64,000 nt of DNA, from NCBI GenBank assembly GCA_963853835.1, contig OY970824.1, positions 42,726,727-42,790,726 of the forward strand, in the 5' to 3' direction. Below the pieces are notes generated by a model that saw nothing but the letters and a program-made list of their open reading frames with translations, did no database searches and was not told where the DNA came from. Position 1 is the stretch's first letter. Each line of letters opens with the position of its first letter. The translations under genes were made by a program, and so were the position numbers. This document shows, in pieces, positions 39,201 through 53,490 of this stretch. The stretch is from Calendula officinalis (Eukaryota; Streptophyta; Magnoliopsida; Asterales; Asteraceae).

Positions 39201-42200
39201 TTTCACGCCCACGAGTAACCAAAATAGCTGGTTCGTTCGTCACTGCCAAGAACAAGTTCGGCCCGAACTCTTCACTGTTCCCGGCCCGAACTTCATTTTC
39301 GGCCCGAACTTCACCCTCGGCCCGAACTTCAACCTCGGCCCGAACTCAGACCTCGGCCCGAACTTCAACCTCGGCCCGAACATCATCCTCGGCCCGAACA
39401 CCGAACTTCTGCCCGAACACCACTTCGGCCCGAAAACCACTTCGGCCCGAACATCCCACTTCGGCCCGAAGACCACTTCGGCCCGAACATCCCTCTTCGG
39501 CCCGAACTCTTCAATATCCAAGATTGTGTGACAAAAGGTGCTATACTAAAACATTCATAACTTTCAGCTCGGGTGTCCGTTTCACGCCCACGAGTAACCA
39601 AAATAGCTGGTTCGTTCGTCACTGCCAAGAACAAGTTCGGCCCGAACTCTTCACTGTTCCTGGCCCGAACTTCATTTTCGGCCCGAACTTCAACCTCGGC
39701 CCGAACTTCAACCTCGGCCCGAACTCAGACCTCGACCCGAACTTCAACCTCGGCCCGAACATCATCCTCGGCCCGAACACCGAACTTCGGCCCGAACACC
39801 ACTTCGGCCCGAAAACCACTTCGGCCCGAACATCCCACTTCGGCCCGAACACCACTTCGGCCCGAACATCCCTCTTCGGCCCGAACTCTTCAATATCCAA
39901 GATTGTGTGACAAAAGGTGCAATACTAAAACATTCATAACTTTCAGCTCGGGTGTCCGTTTCACGCCCACGAGTAACCAAAATAGCTGGTTCGTTCGTCA
40001 CTGCCAAGAACAAGTTCGGCCCGAACTCTTCACTGTTCCCGGCCCGAACTTCATTTTCGGCCCGAACTTCAACCTCGGCCCGAACTTCAACCTCGGCCCG
40101 AACTCCGAACTCGGCCCGAACTTCAACCTCGGCCCGAACATCATCCTCGGCCCGAACACCGAACTTCGGCCCGAACACCACTTCGGCCCGAACACCACTT
40201 CAGCCCGAACATCCCACTTCGGCCCGAACACCACTTTGGCCCGAACATCCCTCTTCGGCCCGAACTCTTCAATATCCAAGATTGTGTGACAAAAGGTGCT
40301 ATACTAAAACATTCATAACTTTCAGCTCGGGTGTCCGTTTCACGCCCACGAGTAACCAAAATAGCTGGTTCGTTCGTCACTGCCAAGAACAAGTTCGGCC
40401 CGAACTCTTCACTGTTCCCGACCCGAACTTCATTTTCGGCCCGAACTTCAACCTCGGCCCGAACTTCATCCTCGGCCCGAACTTCAACCTCGTCCCGAAC
40501 TCCGACCTCGGCCCGAACTTCAACCTCGGCCCGAACATCATCCTCGGCCCGAACACCGAACTTCGGCCCGAACACCACTTAGGCCCGAACACCACTTCGG
40601 CCCGAACATCCCACTTCGACCCGAACACCACTTCGTCCCGAACATCCCTCTTCGGCTCGAACTCTTCAATATCCAAGATTGTGTGACAAAAGGTGCTATA
40701 CTAAAACATTCATAACTTTCAGCTCAGGTGTCCGTTTCACGCCCGTGAGTAACCAAAATAACGGATTCGTTCGTCACTGCCAAGAACAAGTTCGGCCCGA
40801 ACTCTTCACTGTTCTCGGCCCGAACTTCATTTTCGGCCCGAACTTCAACGTCGGCCGTAACTTCAACCTCGGCCGAACTCCGACCTCGACCCGAACTTCA
40901 ACCTCGGCCCGAACATCATCCTCGGCCCGAACACCGAACTTCGGCCCGAACACCACTTCGGCCCGAACATCCCACATCGGCCCGAACACCACTTCGGCCC
41001 GAACATCCCTCTTCGGCCCGAAATCTTCAATATACAAGATTGTGTGACAAAAGGTGCTATACTAAAACATTCATAACTTTCAGCTCGGGTGTCCGTCTCA
41101 CGCCCACGATTAACCAAAATAGCTGGTTCGTTCGTCACTGCCAAGAACAAGTTCGGCCCGAACTCTTCACTGTTCCCGGCCCGAACTTCATTTTCGGCCC
41201 GAACTTCACCCTCGGCCCGAACTTCAACCTCGGCCCGAACTCAGACCTCGGCCCGAACTTCAACCTCGGCCCGAACATCATCCTCGGCCCGAACACCGAA
41301 CTTCGGCCCGAACACCACTTCGGCCCGAAAACCACTTCGGCCCGAACATCCCACTTCGGCCCGAACACCACTTCGGCCCGAACATCCCTCTTCGGCCCGA
41401 ACTCTTCAATATCCAAGATTGTGTGAGAAAAGGTGCTATACTAAAACATTCATAACTTTCAGCTCGGGTGTCCGTTTCACGCCCACGAGTAACCAAAATA
41501 GCTGGTTCGTTCGTCACTGCCAAGAACAAGTTCGGCCCGAACTCTTCACTGTTCATGGCCCGAACTTCATTTTCGGCCCGAACTTCAACCTCGGCCCGAA
41601 CTTCAACCTCGGCCCGAACTCAGACCTCGGCCCGAACTTCAACCTCGGCCCGAACATCATCCTCGGCCCGAACACCGAACTTCGGCCCGAACACCACTTC
41701 GGCCCGAACATCCCACTTCGGCCCGAACACCACTTCGGCCCGAACATCCCTCTTCGGCCCGAACTCTTCAATATCCAAGATTGTGTGACAAAAGGTGCAA
41801 TACTAAAACATTCATAACTTTCAGCTCGGGTGTCCGTTTCACGCCCACGAGTAACCAAAATAGCTGGTTCGTTCGTCAATGCCAAGAACAAGTTCGGCCC
41901 GAACTCTTCACTGTTCCCGGCCCGAACTTCATTTTCGGCCCGAAATTCAACCTCGGCCCGAACTTCAACCTCGGCCCGAACTCCGACCTCGGCCCGAACT
42001 TCAACCTCGGCCGGAACATCATCCACGGCACGAACACCGAACTTCGGCCCGAACACCACTTCGGCCCGAACACCACTTCGGCCTGAACATCCCACTACGG
42101 CCCGAACACTTCAATATCCAAGATTGTGTGACAAAAGGTGCTATACTAAAACATTCATAACTTTCAGCTGGGGTGTCCGTTTCACGCCCACGAGTAACCA

Positions 42201-45200
42201 AAATAGCTAGTTCGTTCGTCACTGCCAAGAACAAGTTCGGCCCGAACTCTTCACTGTTCCCGGCCCGAACTTCATTTTCGGCCCGAACTTCAACCTCGGC
42301 CCGAACTTCAACCTCGGCCCGAACTCCGACCTCGGCCCGAACTTCAACCTCGTCCCGAACTCCGACCTCGGCCCGAACTTCAACCTCGGCCCGAACATCA
42401 TCCTCGGCCCGAACACCGAACTTCGGCCCGAACACCACTTCTGCCCGAACACAACTTCGGCCGAACATCCCACTTCGGCCCGAACATCCCTCTTCGGCCC
42501 GAACTCTTCAATATCCAAGATTGTGTGAAAAAATGTGCTATACTAACACATTCATAACTTTCAACTCGGGTGTCCGTCTCACGCCCACGAGTAACCAAAA
42601 TAGCTGGTTCGTTCGTCACTGCCAAGAACATGTTCGGCCCGAACTCTTCACTGTTCCCGGCCCGAACTTCATTTTCGGCCCGAACTTCACCCTCGGCCCG
42701 AACTTCAACCTCGGCCCGAACTCAGACCTCGGCCCGAACTTCAACCTCGGCCCGAACATCATCCTCGGCCCGAACACCGAACTTCGGCCCGAACACCACT
42801 TCGGCCCGAAAACCACTTCGGCCCGAACATCCCACTTCGGCCCGAACACCACTTCGGCCCGAACATCCCTCTTCGGCCCGAACTCTTCAATATCCAAGAT
42901 TGTGTGACAAAAGGTGCTATACTAAAACATTCATAACTTTCAGCTCGGGTGTCCGTTTCACGCCCACGAGTAACCAAAATAGCTGGTTCGTTCATCACTG
43001 CCAAGAACAAGTTCGGCCCGAACTCTTCACTGTTCCTGGCCCGAACTTCATTTTCGGCCCGAACTTCAACCTCGGCCCGAACTTCAACCTCGGCCCGAAC
43101 TCAGACCTCGGCCCGAACTTCAACCTCGGCCCGAACATCATCCTCGGCCCGAACACCGAACTACGGCCCGAACACCACTTCGGCCCGAAAACCACTTCGG
43201 CCCGAACATCCCACTTCGGCCCGAACACCACTTCGGCCCGAACATCCCTCTTCGGCCCGAACTCTTCAATATCCAAGATTGTGTGACAAAAGGTGCAATA
43301 CTAAAACATTCATAACTTTCAGCTCGGGTGTCCGTTTCACGCCCACGAGTAACCAAAATAGCTGGTTCGTTCGTCACCGCCAAGAACAAGTTCGGCCCGA
43401 ACTCTTCACTGTTCCCGGCCTGAACTTCATTTTCGGCCCGAACTTCAACCTCGGCCCGAACTTCAACCTCGACCCGAACTCCGACCTCGGCCCGAACTTC
43501 AACCTCGGCCCGAACATCATCCTCGGCCCGAACACCGAACTTCGGCCCGAACACCACTTCGGCCCGAAAACCACTTCGGCCCGAACATCCCACTTCGGCC
43601 CGAACACCACTTCGGCCCGAACATCCCTCTTCGGCCTGAACTCTTCAATATCCAAGATTGTGTGACAAAAGGTGCTATACTAAAACATTCATAATTTTCA
43701 GCTCGGGTGTCCGTTTCACGCCCACGAGTAACCAAAATAGCTGGTTCGTTCGTCACTGCCAAGAACAAGTTCGGCCCGAACTCTTCACTGTTCCCGGCCT
43801 GAACTTCATTTTCGGCCCGAACTTCCACCTCGGCCCGAACTTCAACCTCGGCCCGAACTCCGACCTCGGCCCGAACTTCAACCTCGGCCCGAACATCATC
43901 ATCGGCCCGAACACCGAACTTCGGCCCGAACACCACTTCGGCCCGAACATCCCACTTCGGCCCGAACACCACTTCGGCCCGAACATCCCTCTTCGGCCCG
44001 AAATCTTCAATATACAAGATTGTGTGACAAAAGGTGCTATACTAAAACATTCATAACTTTCAGCTCGGGTGTCCGTTTCACGCCCACGAGTAACCAAAAT
44101 AGCTGGTTCGTTCGTCACTGCCAAGAACAAGTTCGGCCCGAACTCTTCACTGTTCCCGGCCCGAACTTCATTTTCGGCCCGAACTTCAACCTCGGCCCGA
44201 ACTCAGACCTCTGCCCGAACTTCAACCTCGGCCCGAACATCATCCTCGGCCCGAACACCGAACTTCGGCCTGAACACCACTTCGGCCCGAAAACCACTTC
44301 GGCCCGAACATCCCACTTCGGCCCGAACACCACTTCGGCCCGAACATCCCTCTTCGGCCCGAACTCTTCAATATCCAAGATTGTGTGACAAAAGGTGCTA
44401 TACTAAAACATTCATAACTTTCAGCTCGGGTGTCCGTTTCACGCCCACGAGTAACTAAAATAGCTGGTTCGTTCGTCACTGCCAAGAACAAGTTCGGCCC
44501 GAACTCTTCACTGTTCCTGGCCCGAACTTCATTTTCGGCCCGAACTTCAACCTCGGCCCGAACTTCAACCTCGGCCCGAACTCAAACCTCGGCCCGAACT
44601 TCAACCTCGGCCCGAACATCATCCTCGGCCCGAACACCGAACTTCGGCCCGAACACCACTTCGGCCCGAAAACCACTTCGGCCCGAACATCCCACTTCGG
44701 CCCGAACACCACTTCGGCTCGAACATCCCTCTTCGGCCCGAACTCTTCAATATCCAAGATTGTGTGACAAAAGGTGCAATACTAAAACATTCATAACTTT
44801 CAGCTCGGGTGTCCGTTTCACGCCCACGAGTAACCAAAATAGCTGGTTCGTTCGTCACTGCCAAGAACAAGTTCGGCCCGAACTCTTCACTGTTCCCGGC
44901 CCGAACTTCATTTTCGGCCCGAACTTCAACCTCGGCCCGAACTTCAACCTCGGCCCGAACTCCGACCTCGGCCCGAACTTCAACCTCGGCCCGAACATCA
45001 TCCTCGGCCCGAACACCGAACTTCGGCCCGAACACCACTTCGGCCCGAACACCACTTCAGCCCGAACATCCCACTTCGGCCCGAACACCACTTTGGCCCG
45101 AACATCCCTCTTCGGCCCGAACTCTTCAATATCCAAGATTGTGTGACAAAAGGTGTTATACTAAAACATTCATAACTTTCAGCTCGGGTGTCCGTTTCAC

Positions 45201-45928
45201 GCCCACGAGTAACCAAAATAGCTGGTTCGTTCGTCACTGCCAAGAACAAGTTCGGCCCGTACTCTTCACTGTTCCCGACCCGAACTTCATTTTCGGCCCG
45301 AACTTCAACCTCGGCCCGAACTTCAATCTCGGCCCGAACTCCGACCTCGGCCCGAACTTCAACCTCGGCCCGAACATCATCCTCGGCCCGAACACCGAAC
45401 TTCGGCCCGAACACCACTTAGGCCCGAACACCACTTCGGCCCGAACATCCCACTTCGGCCCGAACACCACTTCGTCCCGAACATCCCTCTTCGGCTCGAA
45501 CTCTTCAATATCCAAGATTGTGTGACAAAAGGTGCTATACTAAAACATTCATAACTTTCAGCTCAGGTGTCCGTTTCACGCCCGCGAGTAACCAAAATAA
45601 CTGATTCGTTCGTCACTGCCAAGAACAAGTTCGGCCCGAACTCTTCACTGTTCTCGGCCCGAACTTCATTTTCGGCCCGAACTTCAACCTCGGCCGTAAC
45701 TTCAACCTCGGCCCGAACTCCGACCTCGACCCGAACTTCAACCTCGGCCCGAACATCATCCTCGCCCGAACACCGAACTTCGGCCCGAACACCACTTCGG
45801 CCCGAACATCCCACTGCGGCCCGAACACCACTTCGGCCCGAACATCCCTCTTCGGCCCGAACTCTTCAATATCCAAGATTGTGTGACAAAAGGTGCTATA
45901 CTAAAACATTCATAACTTTCAGCTCGGG
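36233..45928. repeat. HOR block 6: runs of 379-bp monomers, long period about 4857-4876 bp
   Basis: Monomers of exactly 379 bp come in runs (36233, 36612, 36991; 37694, 38073, 38452, 38831; 39194, 39573, 39952, 40331; 42570, 42949, about 43328, about 43707; 44430, 44809, 45188, 45567). Landmarks 39573, 39952 and 40331 recur at 44430, 44809 and 45188 (offset 4857). 38831 and 39194 recur at about 43707 and 44069 (offset 4875-4876). Shared rare variants include CACTTAGGCCCGAAC at about 40579 and 45418, CACTTCAGCCCG at about 40200 and 45057, TTCACCCTCGG at 39194, 41089 and 42570, and AAATCTTCAATATACAAG at several positions. The second copy lacks one 18-bp unit in the 40331/45188 monomer. Confidence 0.88.
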
Positions 45929-48900
45929 TCTCCGTTTCACGCCCACGAGTAACCAAATGAGTTGGTTCGTTCGTCACTGCCAAGAACAAGTTCGGCCCGA
46001 ACTCTTCACTATTCCCGGCCCGAACTTCATTTTCCGCCCGAACTTCATTTTCCGCCTGAACTTCAACCTCGGCCCGAACTTCAACCTCGGCCCGAACTCC
46101 GACCTCGGCCCGAACTTCAACCTCGGCCCGAACATCATCCTCGGCACGAACACCGAACTTCGGCCCGAACACCACTTCGGCCTGAACATCCCACTACGGC
46201 CCGAACACTTCAATATCCAAGATTGTGTGACAAAAGGTGCTATACTAAAACATTCATAACTTTCAGCTGGGGTGTCCGTTTCACGCCCACGAGTAACCAA
46301 AATAGTTGGTTCGCTCGTCACTGCCAAGAACAAGTTCGGCCCGAACTCTTCACTGTTCCCGACCCGAACTTCATTTTCAGCCCGAACTTCAACCTCGGCC
46401 CGAACTTCAACCTCGGCCCGAACTCAGACCTCGTCCCGAACTTCAACCTCGGCCCGAACATCATCCTCGGCCCGAACACCGAACTTCGGCCTGAACACCA
46501 CTTCGGCCCGAACATCCCTCTTCGGCCCGAACTCTTCAATATCCAAGATTATGTGACAAAAGGTGCTATACTAAAACATTCATAACTTTCAGCTCGGGTG
46601 TCCGTTTCACGCCCACGAGTAACCAAAATAGCTGGTTCGTTCGTCACTGCCAAGAACAAGTTCGGCCCGAACTCTTCACGGTTCCCGGCCCGAACTTCAT
46701 TTTCGGCACCAACTTCAACCTCGGCCCGAACTTCAACCTCGGCCCGAACTCCGACCTCGGCCCGAACATCAACCTCGGCTCGAACATCATCCTCGGCCAG
46801 AACACCGAACTTCGGCCCGAACACCACTTCGGCCCGAACATCCCACTTCGGCCCGAACACCACTTCGGCCCGAACATCCCTCTTCGGCCCGAACTCTTCA
46901 ATATCCAAGATTGTGTGACAAAAGGTGCTATACTAAAACATTCATAACTTTCAGCTCGGGTCTCCGTTTCACGCCCACGAGTAACCAAAATAGTTGGTTC
47001 GTTCGTCACTGCCAAGAACAAGTTCGGCCCGAACTCTTCACTATTCCCGGCCCGAACTTCATTTTCCGCCCGAACTTCATTTTCCGCCTGAACTTCAACC
47101 TCGGCCCGAACTTCAACCAGGGCCCGAACTCCGACCTCGGCCCGAACTTCAACCTCGGCCCGAACATCATCCTCGGCACGAACACCGAACTTCGGCACGA
47201 ACACCACTTCGGCCCGAACACCACTTCGGCCTGAACATCCCACTACGGCCCGAACACTTCAATATCCAAGATTGTGTGACAAAAGGTGCTATACTAAAAC
47301 ATTCATAACTTTCAGCTGGGGTGTCCGTTTCACGCCCACGAGTAACCAAAATAGCTGGTTCGTTCGTCACTGCCAAGAACAAGTTCGGCCCGAACTCTTC
47401 ACTGTTCCCGGCCCGCACTTCATTTTCGGCCCGAACTTCAACCTCGGCCCGAACTTCAACCTCGGCCCGAACATCATCCTCGTCCCGAACTCCGACCTCG
47501 GCCCGAACTTCAACCTCGGCCCGAACATCATCCTCGGCCCGAACACCGAACTTCGGCCCGAACACCACTTCTGCCCGAACACAACTTCGGCCGAACATCC
47601 CACTTCGGCCCGAACATCCCTCTTCGGCCCGAACTCTTCAATATCCAAGATTGTGTGAAAAAAGGTGCTATACTAACACATTCATAACTTTCAACTCGGG
47701 TGTCCGTTTAACGCCCACGAGTAACCAAAATAGTTGGTTCGTTCGTCACTGCCAAGAACAAGTTCGGCCCGAACTCTTCACTGTTCCCGACCCGAACTTC
47801 ATTTTCAGCCCGAACTTCAACCTCGGCCCGAACTTCAACCTCGGCCCGAACTCATACCTCGGCCCGAACTTCAACCTCGGCCCGGACATCATCCTCGGCC
47901 CGAACACCGAACTTCGGCCTGAACACCACTTCGGCCCGAACATCCCTCTTCGGCCCGAACTCTTCAATATCCAAGATTATGTGACAAAAGGTGCTATACT
48001 AAAACATTCATAACTTTCAGCTCGGGTGTCCGTTTCACGCCCACGAGTAACCAAAATAGCTGGTTCGTTCGTCACTGCCAAGAACAAGTTCGGCCCGAAC
48101 TCTTCACGGTTCCCGGCCCGAACTTCATTTTCGGCACCAACTTCAACCTCGGCCCGAACTTCAACCTCGGCCCGAACTCCGACCTCGGCCCGAACATCAA
48201 CCTCGGCTCGAACATCATCCTCGGCCAGAACACCGAACTTCGGCCCGAACACCACTTCGGCCCGAACATCCCACTTCGGCCCGAACACCACTTCGGCCCG
48301 AACTCTTCAATATCCAAGATTGTGTGACAAAAGGTGCTATACTAAAACATTCATAACTTTCAGCTCGGGTCTCCGTTTCACGCCCACGAGTAACCAAAAT
48401 AGTTGGTTCGTTCGTCACTGCCAAGAACAAGTTCGGCCCGAACTCTTCACTATTCCCGGCCCGAACTTCATTTTCCGCCCGAACTTCATTTTCCGCCTGA
48501 ACTTCAACCTCGGCCCGAACTTCAACCAGGGCCCGAACTCCGACCTCGGCCCGAACTTCAACCTCGGCCCGGACATCATCCTCGGCCCGAACACCGAACT
48601 TCGGCCTGAACACCACTTCGGCCCGAACATCCCTCTTCGGCCCGAACTCTTCAATATCCAAGATTATGTGACAAAAGGTGCTATACTAAAACATTCATAA
48701 CTTTCAGCTCGGGTGTCCGTTTCACGCCCACGAGTAACCAAAATAGCTGGTTCGTTCGTCACTGCCAAGAACAAGTTCGGCCCGAACTCTTCACGGTTCC
48801 CGGCCCGAACTTCATTTTCGGCACCAACTTCAACCTCGGCCCGAACTTCAACCTCGGCCCGAACTTCATCCTCGTCCCGAACTCCGACCTCGGCCCGAAC

Positions 48901-51207
48901 TTCAACCTCGGCCCGAACATCATCCTCGGCCCGAACACCGAACTTCGGCCCGAACACCACTTCTGCCCGAACACAACTTCGGCCGAACATCCCACTTCGG
49001 CCCGAACATCCCTCTTCGGCCCGAACTCTTCAATATCCAAGATTGTGTGAAAAAAGGTGCTATACTAACACATTCATAACTTTCAACTCGGGTGTCCGTT
49101 TAACGCCCACGAGTAACCAAAATAGTTGGTTCGTTAGTCACTGCCAAGAACAAGTTCGGCCCGAACTCTTCACTGTTCCCGACCCGAACTTCATTTTCAG
49201 CCCGAACTTCAACCTCGGCCCGAACTTCAACCTCGGCCCGAACTCATACCTCGGCCCGAACTTCAACCTCGGCCCGGACATCATCCTCGGCCCGAACACC
49301 GAACTTCGGCCTGAACACCACTTCGGCCCGAACATCCCTCTTCGGCCCGAACTCTTCAATATCCAAGATTATGTGACAAAAGGTGCTATACTAAAACATT
49401 CATAACTTTCAGCTCGGGTGTCCGTTTCACGCCCACGAGTAACCAAAATAGCTGGTTCGTTCGTCACTGCCAAGAACAAGTTCGGCCCGAACTCTTCACG
49501 GTTCCCGGCCCGAACTTCATTTTCGGCACCAACTTCAACCTCGGCCCGAACTTCAACCTCGGCCCGAACTCCGACCTCGGCCCGAACATCAACCTCGGCT
49601 CGAACATCATCCTCGGCCAGAACACCGAACTTCGGCCCGAACACCACTTCGGCCCGAACATCCCACTTCGGCCCGAACACCACTTCGGCCCGAACATCCC
49701 TCTTCGGCCCGAACTCTTCAATATCCAAGATTGTGTGACAAAAGGTGCTATACTAAAACATTCATAACTTTCAGCTCGGGTCTCCGTTTCACGCCCACGA
49801 GTAACCAAAATAGTTGGTTCGTTCGTCACTGCCAAGAACAAGTTCGGCCCGAACTCTTCACTATTCCCGGCCCGAACTTCATTTTCCGCCCGAACTTCAT
49901 TTTCCGCCTGAACTTCAACCTCGGCCCGAACTTCAACCAGGGCCCGAACTCCGACCTCGGCCCGAACTTCAACCTCGGCCCGAACATCATCCTCGGCACG
50001 AACACCGAACTTCGGCCCGAACACCACTTCGGCCCGAACACCACTTCGGCCTGAACATCCCACTACGGCCCGAACACTTCAATATCCAAGATTGTGTGAC
50101 AAAAGGTGCTATACTAAAACATTCATAACTTTCAGCTGGGGTGTCCGTTTCACGCCCACGAGTAACCAAAATAGCTGGTTCGTTCGTCACTGCCAAGAAC
50201 AAGTTCGGCCCGAACTCTTCACTGTTCCCGGCCCGAACTTCATTTTCGGCCCGAACTTCAACCTCGGCCCGAACTTCAACCTCGGCCCGAACTTCATCCT
50301 CGTCCCGAACTCCGACCTCGGCCCGAACTTCAACCTCGGCCCGAACATCATCCTCGGCCCGAACACCGAACTTCGGCCCGAACACCACTTCTGCCCGAAC
50401 ACAACTTCGGCCGAACATCCCACTTCGGCCCGAACATCCCTCTTCGGCCCGAACTCTTCAATATCCAAGATTGTGTGAAAAAAGGTGCTATACTAACACA
50501 TTCATAACTTTCAACTCGGGTGTCCGTTTAACGCCCACGAGTAACCAAAATAGTTGGTTCGTTCGTCACTGCCAAGAACAAGTTCGGCCCGAACTCTTCA
50601 CTGTTCCCGACCCGAACTTCATTTTCAGCCCGAACTTCAACCTCGGCCCGAACTTCAACCTCGGCCCGAACTCATACCTCGGCCCGAACTTCAACCTCGG
50701 CCCGGACATCATCCTCAGCCCGAACACCGAACTTCGGCCTGAACACCACTTCGGCCCGAACATCCCTCTTCGGCCCGAACTCTTCAATATCCAAGATTAT
50801 GTGACAAAAGGTGATATACTAAAACATTCATAACTTTCAGCTCGGGTGTCCGTTTCACGCCCACGAGTAACCAAAATAGCTGGTTCGTTCGTCACTGCCA
50901 AGAACAAGTTCGGCCCGAACTCTTCACGGTTCCCGGCCCGAACTTCATTTTCGGCACCAACTTCAACCTCGGCCCGAACTTCAACCTCGGCCCGAACTCC
51001 GACCTCGGCCCGAACATCAACCTCGGCTCGAACATCATCCTCGGCTAGAACACCGAACTTCGGCCCGAACACCACTTCGGCCCGAACATCCCACTTCGGC
51101 CCGAACACCACTTCGGCCCGAACATCCCTCTTCGGCCCGAACTCTTCAATATCCTAGATTGTGTGACAAAATGTGCTATACTAAAACATTCATAACTTTC
51201 AGCTCGG
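45929..51207. repeat. HOR block 7: tetramer nested in an exact 2820-bp octamer
   Basis: Landmarks 46598, 46960, 47321, 47700 and 48026 recur exactly 2820 bp later at 49418, 49780, 50141, 50520 and 50846. A four-monomer period of 1392-1428 bp lies inside (46272 to 47700 to 49092 to 50520). Position markers are CTCGGGTCTCCG (45929, 46960, 48369, 49780), ACTAACACATTC with GTTTAACGCCC (47700, 49092, 50520), and CTCTTCACGGTTCCC with TTCGGCACCAAC (46598, 48026, 48713, 49418, 50846). The sampled stretches of the two octamer copies look almost identical by eye, so the amplification is recent. Confidence 0.93.
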
Positions 51208-53423
51208 GTGTCCGTTTCACGCCCACGAGTAACCAAAATAGCTGGTTCGTTCGTCACTACAAAGAACAAGTTCGGCCCGAACTCTTCACTGTTCCCGGCC
51301 CGAACTTCATTTTCGGCCCGAACATCAACATCGGCCCGAACTTCATTTTCGGCCCGAACATCAACCTCGGCCCGAAATTCAAACTCGGCCCGAACTCCGA
51401 CCTCGGCCCGAACTTCAACCTCGGCCCGAACATCATGCTCGGCCCGAACACCGAACTTCGGCCCGAACACCACTTCGGCCCGAACACCACTTCGGCCCAA
51501 ACATCCCACTTCGGCCCGAACACCACTTCGGCCCGAACATCCCTCTTCGGCTCGAACTCTTCAATATCCAAGATTGTGTGAAAAAAGGTGCTATACTAAA
51601 ACATTTATAACTTTCAACTCGGGTGTCCGTTTCACGCCCACGAGTTACCAAAATAACTGGTTCGTTCGTCACTGCCAAGAACAAGTTCGGCCCGAACTCT
51701 TCACGGTTCCCGGCCCGAACTTCATTTTCGGCCCGAACTTCAACCTCGGCCCGAACTTCAACCTCGGCCCGAACTCTTCACTGTTCTCGGCCCGAACTTC
51801 ATTTTCGGCCCGAACTTCAACCTCGGCCTGAACTTCAACCTCGGCCCGAACTCCGACCTCGGCCCGAACTCCGACCTCGGCCCGAACTTCAACCTCGGCC
51901 CGAACATCATCCTCGGCCCGAACACCGAACTTCGGCCCGAACACCATTTCACCCCGAACACCACTTCGGCCTGAACACCACTTCGGCCCGAACATCCCTC
52001 TTCGGCAAGAACTCTTCAATATCCAAGATTGTGTGACAGAAGGTGATATACTAAAACATTCATAACTTTCAGCTCGGGTGTCCGTTTCACGCCCACGAGC
52101 AACCAAAATAGCTAGTTCGTTCGTCACTGCCAAGAACAAGTTCGGCCCGAACTCTTCACGGTTCCCGGCCCGAACTTCATTTTCGGCCCGAACTTCAACC
52201 TCGGCCCGAAATTCAACCTCGGCCCGAATTCCGACCTCGGCCCGAACTTCAACCTCGGCCCGAACACCGAACTTCGGCCCGAACACCACTTCGGCCCGAA
52301 CACCACTTCGGCCCGAACATCCCTCTTCGGCCCGAACTCTTCAATATCCAAGATTGTGTGACAAAAGGTGCTATACTAAAACATTCATAACTTTCAGCTC
52401 GGGTGTCCGTTTCACGCCCACGAGTAACCAAAATAGCTGGTTCGTTCGTCACTACCAAGAACAAGTTCAGCCCGAACTCTTCACTGTTCCCGGCCCGAAC
52501 TTCATTTTCGGCCCGAACATCAACCTCGGCCCGAAATTCAACCTCGGCCCGAACTCCGACCTCGGCCCGAACTTCAACCTCGGCCCGAACATCATGCTCG
52601 GTCCGAACACCGAACTTCGGCCCGAACACCACTTCGGCCCGAAAACCACTTCGGCCCGAACATCCCACTTCGGCCCGAACACCACTTCGGCCCGAACATC
52701 CCTCTTCGGTTCGAACTCTTCAATATCCAAGATTGTGTGAAAAAAGGTGCTATACTAAAACCTTCATAACTTTCAACTCGGGTGTCCGTTTCACGCCCAC
52801 GAGTAACCAAAATAACTGGTTCGTTCGTCACTGCCAAGAACAAGTTCGGCCCGAACTCTTCACTGTTCTCGGCCCGAACTTCATTTTCGGCCCGAACTTC
52901 AACCTCGGCCCGAACTTCAACCTCGGCCCGAACTCCGATCTCGGCCCGAACTTCAACCTCGGCCCGAACATCATCCTCGGCCCGAACACCGAACTTCTGC
53001 CCGAACACCACTTCGCCCCGAACACCACTTCGCCCCGAACACCACTTCGGCCCGAACATCCCTCTTCGGCAAGAACTCTTCAATATCCAAGATTGTGTGA
53101 CAAAAGGTGCTAAAACATTCATAACTTTCAGCTCGGGTGTCCGTTTCACGCCCACGAGTAACCAAAATAGCTGGTTCGTTCGTCACTGCCAAGAACAAGT
53201 TCGGCCCGAACTCTTCACTGTTCCCGCCCCGAACTTCATTTTCGGCCCGAACTTCAACCTCGGCCCGAAATTCAACCTCGGCCCGAACTCCGACCTCGGC
53301 CCGAACTTCAACCTCGGCCCGAACATCATCCTCGGCCCGAACACCGAACTTCGGCCCGAACACCACTTCGGCCCGAACATCCCACTTCGGCCCGAACACC
53401 ACTTCGGCTCGAACACCACTTCG

Positions 53424-53490
53424 GCCCGAACAAGTTCGGTGTGTCACTGCCAAGATTGTGTGTCACTGCCAAGAACAAGTTCGGCCCGAA
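53424..53490. repeat. Scrambled monomer junction with head deleted
   Basis: The expected order of head motifs is broken. GGCCCGAACAAGTTCGG is followed by TGTGTCACTGCCAAG, then ATTGTGTGTCACTGCC, then AAGAACAAGTTCGG. The fragment GTGTCACTGCCAAG therefore appears twice, and about 130 bp of head (ACAAAAGGTGC through GGTTCGTTC) is missing. The joins fall at short identities (CAAG, GTGT), which fits microhomology-mediated repair. As a result two tails are fused into a 644-bp interval between landmarks 53137 and 53781. Confidence 0.85.
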
